Assembly (NCBI RefSeq): GCF_018812025.1
Contig: NC_063061.1
Coordinates: forward strand, 1,744,001-1,808,000
Source of the DNA: Megalobrama amblycephala
Taxonomy: Eukaryota; Chordata; Actinopteri; Cypriniformes; Xenocyprididae
Length of the DNA: 64,000 nucleotides
Direction: 5' to 3'
Below the pieces are notes generated by a model. It made no database searches, was not told the DNA's origin, and saw only the letters and a list, made by a program, of their open reading frames with translations. The first letter of the stretch is position 1. The number at the start of each line of letters is the position of its first letter. Shown piece after piece: positions 10,870 through 24,840 of the stretch. The position numbers and the translations under genes are program-made.

Positions 10870-13030
10870 GTGGGCGAGGGAAGATCCTCAACCCCTCAAT
10901 TTTGACCCGAGGGAGCAAGTTTACTCAACATGTACACCCACACAACTCCAGTGTATGATATTGGATATGTTTTGACATGTAACTGCATAATACTTGTAGC
11001 TACTGTTATAGCTTATTGTATTGTTATTATTTTTGTTTGTGTAATTTTTGCATTTTCTCCAACAGCTGAAGCTGAATGATGCACAAAACAAATTCATAAG
11101 GAAGAAAACTGTAAACAATAAATAATCTCCATTGCGGTGTTACATCCACCAGCTGGAGTGCCCATAATATCCACCAGAGGGCACTCATCTCAACTCCTTT
11201 GCTTTTCCATCATGAAATTCATTTCCCATAACCCATTGCCTGGACTCTTTATTATTTGATGACTTCCACCTGTGTGTCATTATCTTGTTAAGGTTTGCCT
11301 ACTCTCACTTTGCAAAGTCTTGTTTGTGTTACACCGTGTTTCTGAGTGCTTTCTCTGGTTTCCCGTATTACGATTCTGATCTTCTGCCTGATTTCCTGGG
11401 TTTCCCTGTTTGCCCTGTGTTTTGACTAGGCTTGCTGTGATAGCCGGTGTTACCGGCGTTCAGCTGCACCACCGGTTCCGTCACTTGCTCACCGCAGCAA
11501 CGTTTTTATTTTTTATAGTAATAAAAATCATTTAGTTCAGTTTGAAAACAGACACTACAATAACGAGAGTCGCAGCACAGATCAGCAGCAGGAGTCAGAT
11601 TTCATTCATCAGTTGATTTGTTTTTTATTAAGAATAATAATCAACCCACCATTCAAGCAACTGCTGTCTCTGAATTGGCACTAATTAGAAAGCGAAAGTA
11701 AAATGCGCACAGTCGCATTGGCATTCATAGTGGTGCGTGTCAACTGGCACGGAGTGTTTTCAGTTCATTCCTATGGAAGCTCAACTTCCGCAGCCGTACG
11801 CATTTTACTTTCGCTTTCGGTTCTGCCGGTAGTGGGCGCTCATTTTTTTTTTTTGGTTTGCTTTTTGCTTTTACCAGTGGAAATTGTGAACGATGGATGT
11901 CATGCATGCAGTATGTTATCATTATTCCAATGCATTCTTTGCTTGTATTTCGAGACATAAAAGTGATTGAGAGTTGTAGCGCAGTGCCCCGTGCCCTTGC
12001 AGAAAGCTCTGGCAGCCTGACACCTGGCACAGCTGTGGGAACAGATTAGCCGGGCATATGCTGCCTTCTGCATTCTGGAATACCCATCTTGGGACTGGCA
12101 ATAAAAGTGGCAAGTAATTTACTTTCCCCGAGTCCCTGTCCTATTTACCCAGAGAGTTAGACCATGCCAGACCCAGTCAAGGATACGATTAATGGAAAAT
12201 CTTTATGAACAGTAAAGTGTAATCTTATGTTAATGGATAAACAGGTTCTGTTATGACCAGCACTGCAAACATTAAAGATGCTCGTCCTTGCCTGTTGTGC
12301 TGCGGTCAATAGCTTTGCTTCTAGTAGCATATTCTTATTGCATGATAAAAGAAAATCTAATCGTGCATCTGCACTTCGATGCAATAAATAGTTCATTTAT
12401 ATTTCATCTGCTTCAGCCATCAGACCTCACGCAGGGAATGATGCATCTGGTCCAGAGACTCATTATTGCCGTGACTTTTACCGGGTCTAAAGGTGACAAT
12501 GATTCTGCGTTGCAGACGTCGCTGTTGCTCGCTACAGTCATTCATCACGTGTGTGTGATGTCAACATGTATGGATTTCTTATTCAGCCTTATGGGAGCAA
12601 GAGAAATAAAAGATGCTGTTGGTGTACAACCTGATCCTGAAGGTGTTCGTGCGGCTCTTGTCTGGGTTTTTTTGCAGGATGTTTGCACATGGCTGCTGTC
12701 ATGCTAGGACAGAAAAGACTCGCCCCAAGTCAAGAGTAGTAAGTCAAAAGTTGACAATCAATGATGGAAACTTTACTAAGCATGAGACAAATTCAAATTC
12801 TGCTGTAAAGCAGCTTGACAGAGGATACCAGTGTTATTTTTCAGCTCGATTCAGTTCAATAACTGTGTAAAGTTCATCATTTATGACTATTCAATAACTG
12901 TGTCGATGTTGCAAATTCTGTCGATTATGAAAGCATTAAGATTTGCCCTCACTGAAATGACTGGAATAACCTGAACCCATTAGAGGGTGTCCTCATAGAA
13001 TATATGGTATTTTATATGATGGACTCTTAG
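10870..13030. other. no recognisable gene; LTR-like and inverted-repeat fragments
   Basis: 11160-11420 is reminiscent of a solo-LTR-like fish repeat. 11688-11820 carries a short inverted repeat (GAAAGCGAAAGTAAAATGCG ... CGCATTTTACTTTCGCTTTC). 12390-12560 is unique and could be conserved non-coding. Open frames of up to 139 codons (12288-12707) lack recognisable domains. Confidence 0.4.
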
Positions 13031-13599
13031 TTTGTATATCATTCCTTGGGTGTCTATACCCTTAAATAGGGCACTATTTGAGGGAACAGCCATATGCATT
13101 GGTGTCCAAAACCAAAGTGGACATTATCGGGTGCACTCATTCAATCCCACAATGCATTGCAATAATGAGTGTGCAACTGATGTACACTCAACGGCTAGAG
13201 AATACCCATTCATTATGATGGGTGCACCAAATTAATTCCCACGTCTTGCCAGAAGATGGCGCCTGCAGCCGAATAATCCATCCATCCATTTTCCAAACCA
13301 TACAGCGTAATATCACACAGGTATGAATTCCTTTTTAATTGATTATTAAATTGTTTAATTAAGGTTTATACATAGTTCAAGATAAATCTTTTCATTACTA
13401 CCAGAGCTGCCAGTTTTCAAATAATTAATACACAGAAGGCACAATATATGCAAAAGAGGTGCACTCAGTGTCCGAATTCACTCACTCGTTTTCATTCACG
13501 TTTTCATTTTCATGAACTACATTAGTGGACTAATGTAAGGAATAGTGAATGAGGGTATAGGGGCGATTTCGAACACAGCTCTTATTTCATTTAGTTGTC

Positions 13600-13860
13600 A
13601 TGGTTACTCATTGTTTGACTGATTACTTCCACCTGCTCCTTGTTTAGTTCTCGTTATCTTAGGTATTTAAAGCCCTCAGTTCGTTCGGTTCTTGGTCTTG
13701 TGTTGTTCATGCTGCCACACGTTTTCTACGTTTATTCTTTGTTGTTTCCCAAGTGGATTATTTCATTTGTTTTTGGTTTAACTATAAGTTAAAAGTGTTG
13801 CAATTAGATCCTTTTCTCCTCTTCATTGCCTGTCCAGCTGTGACTGTAATGTTTCAGACA
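13600..13860 (+). repeat. LTR- or promoter-like repeat fragment (TATTTAAAGCCCTCAGTTCG)
   Basis: Pyrimidine-rich sequence with GGTATTTAAAGCCCTCAGTT followed by TTGTGTTGTTCATGCTGCC. It is similar in layout to 17690-17960 (GTGTATTTAAGTCCCTCATT). It looks like a U3/R region of a retroelement LTR; the family is unidentified. Confidence 0.3.
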
Positions 13861-15947
13861 CTTAATTGCATATTCGTGACGAAAGGAAAATGTAACATAA
13901 TTAGTTGAACTAAAGACTTATTTTTATTTACTTTTTTTTTTTTTGACCACTTAAGTACATCTTTATATGTAATTTCATATTTCTATTGTCTTTGAAAAAA
14001 TACTACTGAATGAAAAGCATTTATGGTAAATGTCATTTCTATTGAAATTTGTTTGCCATGTACTTAAATTAGGGCTGTCAAGTGTCAAGTGTCAAGCAAT
14101 TTAATTCATCTAATTAGTCACAAATTAATCGCACATAAAAGTACACCCAAAAGATAAAGTCATTATTGTGTTAAATGAGAAAAGCATCAAATAAACAATA
14201 CAAAAAGTAGATTTATTATTATTATTATTTGATTCAACATAGAATTTATTACACATTTATTACAAGCTTCATTGGCCATGAGGGTGAGTAAATGATGACA
14301 GAATTTTCATTTTTGGTAATTTAATAATTTTAATGCATTATTTTTTCCCATAACTAATTAATTAAGTTAATGACAGCACTAATTTAAATATATTTGTAAT
14401 TACACATCTATAATGTGTTTATAAAATTTAATACATTTAAAAAAGAACTTCTTTTTCACACTATTGACATTTAATTTGATGCACAGCAGATGTATCCCAT
14501 GCATATACAGAAAACAATGTGCACAGTATGCATACTATCTACAGAAGTGATGGTAGTGTGCTATTCTGAACATCGACACACTGTCTGTGGGGGGAAAAAA
14601 TGTGGTGACAAATGGGCTTGATTTCAGGTGAAAAATAGTAACAAATTTTGGTAAAAGTTTATGGACAAATCTCTGTGGGAAATGTTTGGCTGCAGGCGTA
14701 TTTTCATAGCAGCTGAGTAACACACATCCAATATGACAGAATGATACATGATGATATTTGCTGAAGATGAGAACAGCACATAACCTAATATTGGCAACAG
14801 TGATAACTTGATTCCCAGAAGACGGCAGTTACCGAACGGGTCAAACTGAGCATGACTTTCTTAAAGTTGAGACTAATGTGTTAAAAACTGTTTGAATCAA
14901 CCTGAAGGGAAGTGCACCAACCCAGACTGTGTGTGGTCATGTGCAACCAGTTTTACCTCCACTGGCATTGATAGTTGTCCATTTAAAAAATGTATCATCA
15001 TAAAAATAACTTAAAAGCAAACACTAAAGTGTTTTTCAAACATCACAGGGATTATAGCAGAATAGCAGACAAGAGGCATATAAATGCAAATAAAGCTGGT
15101 AGTTTATTTAAATTGAAAATATTATAATCATAGGTTAACAACATTCAGAGCTGACTGCAGCATGAAATATTACTTTTCTAGATGAGCCCAGAATCCTCAT
15201 GTTCAATCACTCTGAGCAAAATAAACATGACAAGTCATTTTATGTTAATCAGTCAGTAATTATACAGTAGTGTTTTTGTAAATGCACATGGTTGCACGTG
15301 AAATCACTCTCTGCAATGCTTTCTTATTTCTCTGAAATCACTTTTTTTTTTTTATGTGGAAATGGCACATTAGACTTTTTTTGATTTTGTGAAATTCGAC
15401 CCAGGCTCGCTATAAAAATGTGCCTCGACCGCCAAACACACACCAATGCATAGAGTTTACTGCAGTTTCCAGCTGAAATTAACACTATTGGCCAGTGGCG
15501 GCACTAAGGACTAAAGCCCTGCCAGAAATTAATGTGCAACGGTCAAGATATCAGACAACGATCAAACATTTTCTTTTCTTTTATTTCTTTTTCATCACCG
15601 TTAGGGTGAACTATGAAAAACAATTAAGAATGAATATTAAAATATGTATTATTTGACGTTTAAAACGTGAGTGAAAGATCAGGGGCTTTCGACAATAATC
15701 AGGAGTAGCTAGCTTCTCAGAAGTTTACAAGAGGACAGTACGTCTGCTATCTTTTGAGATATGTCTGAAGTCTGCGGTCTTTTGCTTCATATTTAATAGC
15801 GCTTCATTATGATCGCTGTTGATGAGGAGCTTAATATGATCACTACTGGCTAATGCACACCTGATTGACTCCTCCCCCATCAAGTCCATTGTTAGTGCAT
15901 ATAGGCACATTACAACATTTATTACACCTAATTTTATTTTTAGATTT
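13861..15947. other. no recognisable gene; AT-rich
   Basis: Contains ATT microsatellite (14214-14229) and a fragment with ACAAATTAATCGCACATAAA similar to 52600. Nothing coding is supported. Confidence 0.45.
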
Positions 15948-15951
15948 TTAA

Positions 15952-16918
15952 AGGTGCCCTAAACGCGTTTTCACAAGATGTAATATAAGTCTAAGGTGTC
16001 CCCTGAATGTGTCTGTGAAGTTTCAGCTCAAAATACCCCATAGATTTTTTTTAAATACATTTTTTAACTGCCTATTTTGGGGCATCATTAATTATGCACC
16101 GATTCAGGCTGCGTCCCCTTTAAATCCTCGCTCTCCCCGCCCTCTAGCTCTTGACTATAATACAGTGCATAAACAAAGTTCACACAGCTAATATAACCCT
16201 CAAATGGATCTTTACAAAATGTTCGTCATGCATGCTGTATGCATGTGTCGGATCATGTGAGTACAGTATTTATTTGGATGTTTACATTTGATTCTGAATG
16301 AGTTTGATAGTGCTCCGTGGCTAAAGCTAACATTACACACTGTTGGAGAGATTTATAAAGAATGAAGTTGTGTTTATGAATTATACAGACTGCAAGTGTT
16401 TAATAATGAAAATAGCGACGGCTCTCTTGTCTCTGTGAATACAGTAAGAAACGATGGTAACTTTAACCACATTTAACAGTACATTAGCAACATGCTAACG
16501 AAACATTTAGAAAGACAATTTACAAATATCACTAAAAATATCATGATATCGTGGATCATGTCAGTTATTATTGCTCCATCTGCCATTTTTCGCTATTGTT
16601 CTTGTTTGCTTACCTAGTCTGATGATTCAGCTGTGCACAGATCCAGACGTTAATACTGGCTGCCCTTGTGTAATGCCTTGAACATGAGCTGGCATATGCA
16701 AATATTGGGGGCGTACATGTTAATGATCCCGACTGTTACATAACAGTCAGTGTTATGTTGAGATTCGCCTGTTCTTCGGAGGTCTTTTAAACAAATGAGA
16801 TTTATATAAGAAGGAGGAAACAATGGTGTTTGAGACTCACTGTATGTCATTTCCATGTACTGAACTCTTGTTATTCAACTATGCCAAGATAAATTCAATT
16901 TTCAATTCTATGGCACCT
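15952..16918. mobile_element. TTAA-flanked element, AGGTGCCCTAGAA family, copy 2
   Basis: It is the same orientation and about 90% identical by eye to copy 1. It is flanked by TTAA at 15948-15951 and 16919-16922. The 3' end carries a short extra segment (TTGTTATTCAACTATGCC) before the terminal repeat. Confidence 0.8.
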
Positions 16919-17689
16919 TTAATGACTTTTTATCAACTCTTTCCCTGCCAGCATTTTTGAACATTTTCACAAAAGATTCATGGCTCCCAGAATATTTTTT
17001 GTGTGAATATCTGAACATGCAATATATCAAAAGAAAGAACAGAGCCTCTGTTTTCAAACAAAAACCCATATTATTGTAGCTTCATGCAGTCTTTTATTAT
17101 GGGCAAGTTTCATAAAAAAGCAAGATTTTGAGCAAAAAGCTGAGAAAATCATGTTTTCCTCCAAGACCTCATCTGGATTGGATTCTCAACGATGATCAAA
17201 ACACAGATGGAGTAGATCGAGTCCATCAACATCTCAAATCTTCACAGTTCTGTAGCTCATCCTGGGTCGACATTTCATTCGATAACGTCAGGCAGTTCTG
17301 ATGTATATGCTGTTTAATGTTGATGATCGCATTATTTTACATATGCATCTGCTTACATATGCTATCACTTGTTTCTGCTTCTTCCTCATCTGTGTTTTGA
17401 TCAGGAGACTCAGTACTCTTTAAGAAGATGTGTAATAGCGCCCCCTACCGTATAACAGTGAAAACACCATCAATGGCGGGGGAAGAGTTAAAGAAAGACC
17501 TACGCACTTCAAAAATGGACACGGTAAAAAGAGACATCAAGGTAATTTCATTTAAACTGAAACAGGGTGTACAAAATATGACATTTCTAAAGGAAATTGT
17601 CTGAAAAAAAAAATATCATTATGGTCAATGGATATGAAATGTACCGTAAACAAACCCATGTTAGTGATAAGAAAATATCCTGCAAGGCC

Positions 17690-17960
17690 ATTAAAGGTGT
17701 GAAATGGACTTTAATTAGTATTCATTATTTCCTGTTGTCTTTGTTCAAGTTCCCACCAATCGTTAGTTTCTATGGACACTAATTATCTTCACAACTGTTT
17801 GTCATCATCTCATTATCACTGTGTATTTAAGTCCCTCATTGTTCACTCTTCAGTTGTCTGTGTTTGGCACACACTGTTCGCTTTTGTGGATTATCTGAGT
17901 TTCTATTATTATTAGAGACATTCATAGTGAAACTGGAACTTCTGACTCATCTTTGGACTC
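17690..17960 (+). repeat. LTR- or promoter-like repeat fragment, second copy
   Basis: GTGTATTTAAGTCCCTCATT, then TTGTCTGTGTTTGGCACACA and CTTTTGTGGATTATCTGAG. It shares layout with 13600-13860. Confidence 0.3.
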
Positions 17961-18119
17961 CAGATTGCAGCACGTCACTTCTCAGACATTCAGACGATTC
18001 AGCATGTTCATTCAGCGAAAACAAACTCCGACACACTGATCCCACAAATCCTGTTGGTGCGATGTGAATTGTCCTTAACAGGTCATCAGATGAATATCTT
18101 TCTAAAGCGACTGTTAAAA

Positions 18120-18380
18120 GGACATTACGCCAGCTCAAGCCGCAGCTACATTAGCACTGATTAAAACATCATTAAGCTAACAACAAGCCATTCTGCTCTA
18201 ATTACAGTGCCTGTGTTTCATGGCTATCCCATCTTTTTGATGAGCGTTTGTAACAGCGTGATCACGTTACTGCACACTTTGCTCTTTGATCTTATGAAGC
18301 TCACAAATCACTCCAGACGATGAATTCTGTCCAGATACTCCCACCGGCCAGTCTTTAGTAAGGTGCACTACTGTATATGA
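18120..18380. promoter_or_regulatory. candidate conserved non-coding element
   Basis: Unique sequence with GCACTGATTAAAACATCATT, CTGCTCTAATTACAGTGCC and TTTCATGGCTATCCC. Homeodomain-like TAATTA/ATTAA sites are clustered. Inference from texture only. Confidence 0.25.
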
Positions 18381-19564
18381 ACACAACACAGACTCTGATG
18401 TTGAAAGGAGAACTATTTACTCAACCTTGTATACTTTCTTTCTTCAGTGGGATGGAAAAGGAGCAATTTTAAATAAAATGCTGGTTGTACTTTTCCATCC
18501 AACTATAATGAGCCACAGGAAAATGATGTCACGATGACAACACTGATTGGTTGAGAACACCACAAGAACAATCACTGTCCCAAACTCTCTCCAATCATAT
18601 CCTCAGAATACACAGCTAGTTTTGAATGGCTGTCAATAGAGGGAATAATGTTTTGAGCCCATGTACGGGCCTGTCATTGAGGCTCCTCAGCACACACACT
18701 ATGAAATGAACACTAGTAATATTGGCGTTTGACTAACAAACCCCACTAAGAGTAGTGTTTTTTACTGCGTGACTCATAAACAGACAGTGATACTTGATTT
18801 ATGCATTTCCGGCACTGCATTTAACCAAATACTCACGAATGCGTAGATTGCAGTGTAGTCTGAGCTGCATCACGATCCAGGACTCTATTTTACCTCACTA
18901 TCGATCTCACATGTCAATACACCAGGTGAAAGTAATTGGGTCTTATGTGGATGGGTGTAAGTTTAATTATGTCGACTGCCTGGATCAATTTTAGGGGGCA
19001 TCGTTCGGGCTGAGGGGACAGACCTTTCCAGACGTCGTTTGACGAAGCATTAGAAAAAGATTTGAGATGGTGGGAAACCGTCCGTCATTATGATGATGAT
19101 GATGATTTTCATGTTGGGGTTTGCGGAGTAATTCAATAAAAATTCTTTGGTAAAAGAGACAGGTTAAGTCCACCGCTTGCCCGTGGGGGAGCAGACGTGT
19201 TTTATAATGAGAGAACGGTTTTATTTCTCCAGAGGGAACAGCTATTAAATTGAAACACTGTTCATCTGACACTGAAAGCCATTCACGTCTCATCGCCCAT
19301 AAATAGACTACTTTGCACAATTTTATCTCTTGTGTATTCCTCTTTTCTGAACGGATCTGAAGTGTGAGCCCATATTAGCAGTGTTAGGAAATGTCAACAT
19401 GCTGTTAATGTTAACTAACTGTCAGATAGCTTTATGTTTAGGTTACTGTTGTAGATCACCAGTTTACACAGTTATTTATTATTGGTCAGCATTAATGTTA
19501 TAAAGGTTACCGCAATAATCGCACATAATTGATTTGAATAGATGTGAAAAAGAAGCATCAACAC

Positions 19565-21075
19565 TAGGGTTGAATCCAATTTGCAAGAGCTCAATTCGAT
19601 ACGATTTTCATTTAGATTCGATTCTCGATCCCCAATTTGATTCAATAAGGCCCCAGCACAAAAACTAAATTAATATATAAACTAGTTTTTTGTTGTTTTT
19701 GACCCATGCAAACTTGTATTGTAATAAGGTTATGACAAATTTTAGATAACAGTGAAATTACGCGAAAAAAAAAACGACGCTATATTTACGTTTTGAAGTC
19801 ATGCGCCCTCTAGTTGGCATAAAAATAATGACAGTGTCGTGTTACGTCTGTCGGCATGAAATGACGTATGACTGCCGTTTCCAATCAAAATGCGCGTTCA
19901 TTTAAATGCAATGTGTGGACTTTTTACACCATTTGTCCTATTTCCATTTAGCAAAACTAATTTTTTATTAACGATTACACCTACCCCGCCCCTAAACCAA
20001 CCCTTAGTGATTTATAGTGCATACATACTTTACGAGCACGTGTTCCCTGGGATCGAACGCACGATCGCATGATCACATGATTGCATATTGTTATATATTG
20101 CAATGCTCTACCAACTGAGCTACACGAAACCCGAGATATGACGCAGATAAAAGGGAACAATGCATTCAAATGAAAGTGTCCTGTTGTCGATAGGGGCGCA
20201 ACTATAGCAAACGCTCCTATGGGTCGTATTTCAGGGAAGTGACAAACGACCTATATGGTTGGAAAACATGTTGGAAATTTCACAATTCTCGAATTCCAAT
20301 TTCGATACCACAGCTAAAATTACAAATATAAATTTCAAACATTATTAAAGATATGTAAATGTTCATTAATAAAATAAGAACAAATAATTGAACTACAAGC
20401 AATAGCGCAATAATCAAATGTAAAATAGCACTGCATAGTCTTCACTGTATTAAATATAGATTAATCCTTATTAAAGTTATGAAAGTTATTCACTCAAGAG
20501 CAGTGAGAGATTTTCTCTTTGTCTTTTGTTGTTTGATGAACATTATTGACAAAGACGGCAACAGGTTTATTAGGCTGCTGTCACTTTAAGACTGAATGCA
20601 CTGATCCAATATACTGATACACATGTGTTTTATTTCTCTACTGTTTACATTCACTTAACCAACTATGTTCACTAGTATACTCAACAAGATAGGCATTCTG
20701 ACTTAATTTTATGTGAATTTGTCCTTTCAAGATGTGAAAGAGAGCTCAATTTAGTACTTGCACGCTGTCTTAGACTCGCGGCATTCTGTGCGCGCTCCGG
20801 ATGTGTGGCACGCACAAAGCTTCTCACACAGCGCACTTTCGCATCTTCTTGTGCTTGAATGTTTAAATTTGCAAGGTGTAAAAAACTGTATGATTGAATA
20901 ACAAATACAATGAAGGAAGATCCTTTTTGGCAGTATGTCCAGCCAAACCTTTATCCACTGGAAATAATCAAGTCCTGTGCTAAAATGGTATGTGAACGCA
21001 GTTCCATGCTGACTTTCAAACTTAATAAAAAGACATTCATACCACGAGGAGCTTCTTCCACAGTGTGTGGAGCTG
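19565..21075. mobile_element. decayed hAT-like element split by the tRNA-containing repeat
   Basis: It starts near ACTAGGGTTGAATCCAATTT and resumes after 20274 with AATTCCAATTTCGATACCAC. The part 20460-20630 (AAAGTTATGAAAGTTATTCA, GGCTGCTGTCACTTTAAGAC) is related to 53540-53690, placing both in one family. No intact transposase frame is present. The right boundary is uncertain. Confidence 0.45.
19780..20274 (-). repeat. 496-bp interspersed repeat with tRNA-like promoter, copy 2 (nested in a hAT-like remnant)
   Basis: This is the reverse complement of 971-1466 at high identity. Its tRNA-like part is on the minus strand (box B GGGATCGAAC on plus near 20048; box A region CTCTACCAACTGAGCTACAC near 20106-20125). 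The flanks on both sides (GAATCCAATTTGC, CGATTCTCGATCCCCAATTT; then AATTCTCGAATTCCAATTTC) look like two halves of one older element, so this copy appears inserted into it. Confidence 0.7.
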
Positions 21076-21484
21076 ATACGGTGAGTTACAGCGGAGGTGA
21101 AGCGAGGAGATGACCCAGGCGGCGCAGTCTCTCATCTGTCTCCTGAAATCTCTCATTCATCGCTCGCCGCTCTCAGAGGACGGCCTCACCTGAGGATGAT
21201 GTCATTCAAAGGTGACAGCATTGAGAATTACCTGTGAAAATATTATATTTATATGGATGAGCTCCTGTGTGACTGACAGTGTCATTTAGAGGGAGTCAGA
21301 CACTGTGTTCAGTCAGCACACACTGTGTTTACATTTGCACACTTATATTGACATGATCCAATCAAGATATTGAAAATGACACATTTTACTTAACATGCTG
21401 AGAAAAGTCGTCAGAATATGCTGGGGGAAATATGTAGAAAAACATAATGCCCTGGCCGAAAACCACCAGTACGTTTTCAGTTAA

Positions 21485-22239
21485 AGAGGATCTATAATGC
21501 CCCTTTTCACAAGATCTCTGGTATCCTCAGAATGTGTCAAAATCCCCCAAAGATCATTTATTATAACTTGTCAAATTTGCCTCTATTTGGGTATGAGCAA
21601 AAACACACCGTTTTTGTGTGTGTCCCTTTAAATGCAAATGAGCTCCGCTTTCCAGAAGAGGGCGGAGCTTTAACAGCTCAACAACAACAAAGCTGGAGAA
21701 TCTCACGCAGCCAAAATGACGAAAGTGTTCAGCCTTACATTGTTCAAACCGGAGTCGACACTGATGGAGACTCAGGAAGAAGTTACAACTTTTAGACGTT
21801 TCTGAATGGTTAGTGGATAAATTTATGTAGTTGCTGTGGAGTTGATTCAACTCATCCACTAGCATGTGCCGTCATGTTCATCTTTTGTGTTGAATTGACC
21901 CTCGTTTGTGAAGCAGTCCGGCGTAAAATGACGGCATGTCAACAACACTCTACTACAACAACTCTTCCTCTTCTCTAAAGCAGCCCAACATGGCCCCGCC
22001 CCCTTTGTTGAGTGTTCTCGGGGGCGGAGTTTATGTAAATTGTAGGGTTTGTGATGTCACTAACCCAGGAAGAAGCTCGTTGTAGTCCCTACCAGCCGTT
22101 TGTTGTAGTCCTTAAACAGAAAATATCTCTCTTTGCATTGAACTTTGAGCGTCGTAACTTTGCAGATGTTGTTTATGATCAAACAGCAACATTACACACT
22201 AATTAAAGTTAAAAAGTGAAATCATAATCAACCACCCCT
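21485..22239. mobile_element. 755-bp TTAA-flanked element (AGAGGATCTATAATGCCCC terminus)
   Basis: TTAA at 21481-21484 and 22240-22243. It starts AGAGGATCTATAATGCCCCT and ends CAACCACCCCT. The interior includes AAATGCAAATGAGCTCCGC and GGGGGCGGAGTTTATGTAAA. It resembles abundant fish MITEs of this type. The two overlapping open frames inside (21532-21795 plus, 21554-21865 minus) are by-products. Confidence 0.65.
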
Positions 22240-22243
22240 TTAA

Positions 22244-23900
22244 CGTTTACAGAGATTTCCTTCAACCCTAAAACACAGCACAATGTAATGCATAATTCAA
22301 AACACCTGTAAGAAATCAATACAGAAATACAGCGTACACACTTAAACTCTAGTGAAATGAAATAGTTAATCTGTACCGAAAAGGCATCTCAAACATCCAG
22401 CCAGATTTTAACAACAACTGTCAATGACAGCAATTAGAATCAAAGAAAGTCACATACAAGCAAACTCTGCCGAAAGAGATATTATCCACTCTTGGTTATG
22501 ATGCAGGATGAATGTTTGGAAGAATCCATAAATGTGTCCTTATTTAGGCTGGAAGAAAACACAGTCCAGGTCCCAGAGCAGTTCCTCAGAAATGGAGCAC
22601 ATGCAGCTATCTAATCTAGGAGCATGTTGTTTGATGCTCAAGGACAGCATCACCTCCACCCATATTGAAGAGGAGGGCGAAATTTAATTGAGAGCACCAT
22701 TTAAGAAAGTCAGAGAGCTCCAGCAATGTCAACACGCAGTGATGTCAAACCTAGCACACAATCCCAGGTGTCTCCTTCCCAAGCCATCAGGAACAACACG
22801 ATGTGTTTGTTTGCGACTTTTGTCCCGAGCACAGTTTTGATGCAAATGTCTCGACGGCAGAGCGCGAGGTGAGAGGACTTGTCAAAGTCACAGCAGAAAG
22901 TGGGGTTATCATAAAACACAAACACACAGAGCACAAGGGCAATTACTGCCCTAATATACCATTTTCCCCTCAAGACACACATAACCTCAACGCTAGATGA
23001 TTGCCAGCACAATATGAAGCCAACCATCTCGAAGTCACCTTTCCATAATGAAAAGAAGAGAGGTCAATGGAGAAAGCACAAAAGAGATGTTGAAGCTATG
23101 ATGCAAAATTTAGCTTAGGGGGAAAAAAAACATCATCTAGATACGTACATATACAAATTTTAGTATGAATATTTAATATATGTAAACCTATACGGCATAT
23201 CAAGAGTGATATGCCATTTATGTTAACTATAAGGCGATGCATTATTGTCACATTTATCTTCTAGATATATGAAAATATATTACATGCTTAGAAATTACAA
23301 ATGAGGCCAATTGTAATATTGCACATGATGAAGTAAGATCTTGAGTTCTTATAGCTGATATTCATTAGTGGCGGTGCGTGTCCATTAGCAGCAGGTATGA
23401 GGAGAGAAACAGATGTGTTTGAGGAACGGCCACACACAGTCATGGATCAGAGAGCAATGACAGATTTATCCAAATAAAAGGCTTGAGCACTCCAGGAAAG
23501 CATTGTGTTATCGCTTTCATTCCCTGCAGTCTTCTCACGCTTTCACGGCCCGTTCTGCTCTGAGGGCTGGATGCAACACAGGCAGTGTTTGAAGAACAAA
23601 CAGATCCCTTCCCCCTCTTATCTCTAAATGTCTTTTTAAACACATCACAGCTCCTCATAGGCTTTTAATACAGCAGTAAATGCAAGATTCACTGTCGCAG
23701 TCAGGCTGAAAAACAAGCAGCAGCAGATAACAGTCCAAGCTATGGATAGTGCCACAAAACCTCTCAACACGTCCTTTCAAATACTACATTTTTAAAATCT
23801 ATTGTACACTTTTCACCATTTTCTTTATGCATGTTAAGCATGCTGGAAGTGTTATTTTGTTTGATGCTACAACACTTTCTTGGGCCAAAAAACAACACGC
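22244..23900. other. no recognisable gene; mostly unique sequence
   Basis: 22600-23050 is unique with balanced composition and could hold conserved non-coding sequence (GATGTCAAACCTAGCACACA region). No splice-compatible exons are recognised. Confidence 0.4.
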
Positions 23901-23959
23901 TTGATCCCAGAAAACCCAAACAACCATTTTCACTAGGACCATTTTAGCAATTATGTGTC

Positions 23960-24255
23960 CAGATCTATGTTGCTGTCTGGGAAACCAAGACCCCTATATG
24001 CTTTGAACTATATGTCCATATGTGGAGATTTTCTAAGTTTATCTATGTCTCAACCAATCAGAACGATTCAACCTGAAGTAATGACGTAGTTTAGTGACCT
24101 GTGTTTGAGTATAACTGCTGTTGTATTGAGTGTGTACAGAGGGTGGCCTACGAACTTCTGCTGATGAAACTGCAAATTATTCTTTAGTAAATTTTTCTTC
24201 AATTGATTGCATCTCTGACTCCTGGTCTTCATTCTTCAACTGTAAATTCCCCTAC
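23960..24255 (+). repeat. possible solo-LTR-like fragment
   Basis: The 3' part CATCTCTGACTCCTGGTCTT followed by CAACTGTAAATTCCCCTACA resembles the end of a retroelement LTR (ending CA). The preceding GAGTATAACTGCTG-TTGTATTGAG could be U3/R. The 5' boundary is not found. Confidence 0.3.
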
Positions 24256-24659
24256 AAAACAACTAAATGAAATCGGTGAGAAAACAGCAGTTCAGAAAGC
24301 ATCTGATCATAGCGATATGGATATGCTTGCACAAGCTCTGCAGTTCGGCAATTAACCGGAAATTAACCAGAGATTTTACACCTCAAAGAAGGCGGAGCCT
24401 CAGAACCACACCCACCTATTACATCATCGCCATGGACCAGTGGTAGTACGAAGGTGTTTACCAGCCAGAGTAAACTTTTCAGGGAAGCTGTTTCAAACTC
24501 CTGAAACGAACTTTGTTGTGGCCTGATTTTGTCTGGAATGATGCCACACCAGTTCATCCTTCAATTTCGCTTGAGGTACGGTATATTGGGGCCTTTATTG
24601 TTTCCTTCAGAAGACATTGATTCATCCACTGGGGTCATATGGGCCTTTTGTTGCAATAG

Positions 24660-24840
24660 ATCAAAAAAGTCACCCAGAATTGGACTTTATAACTCACGAT
24701 TGCGAGTTTATATCTCAGAATTCTGAAGAAGTCCGAATTAGGAGATATAAACTCACAATTGCGACGAAAAAGGTTAGAATTGCATGTTTTTGCATGTTCT
24801 GACTTTATATTTTGCAAGTGTGAGAAAAAAAGTCACAATT
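24660..24840. repeat. self-complementary TCAGAATTCTGA repeat, copy 2
   Basis: Contains ACTCACGATTGCGAGTTTAT, ATCTCAGAATTCTGAAG and AAACTCACAATTGCG. Same motif set as 8195-8530. Confidence 0.65.

Noticed and set aside
12288..12707. 139-codon open frame as a gene
   Set aside because: No recognisable domain, no splice context, hydrophobic and low-information composition; probably chance.
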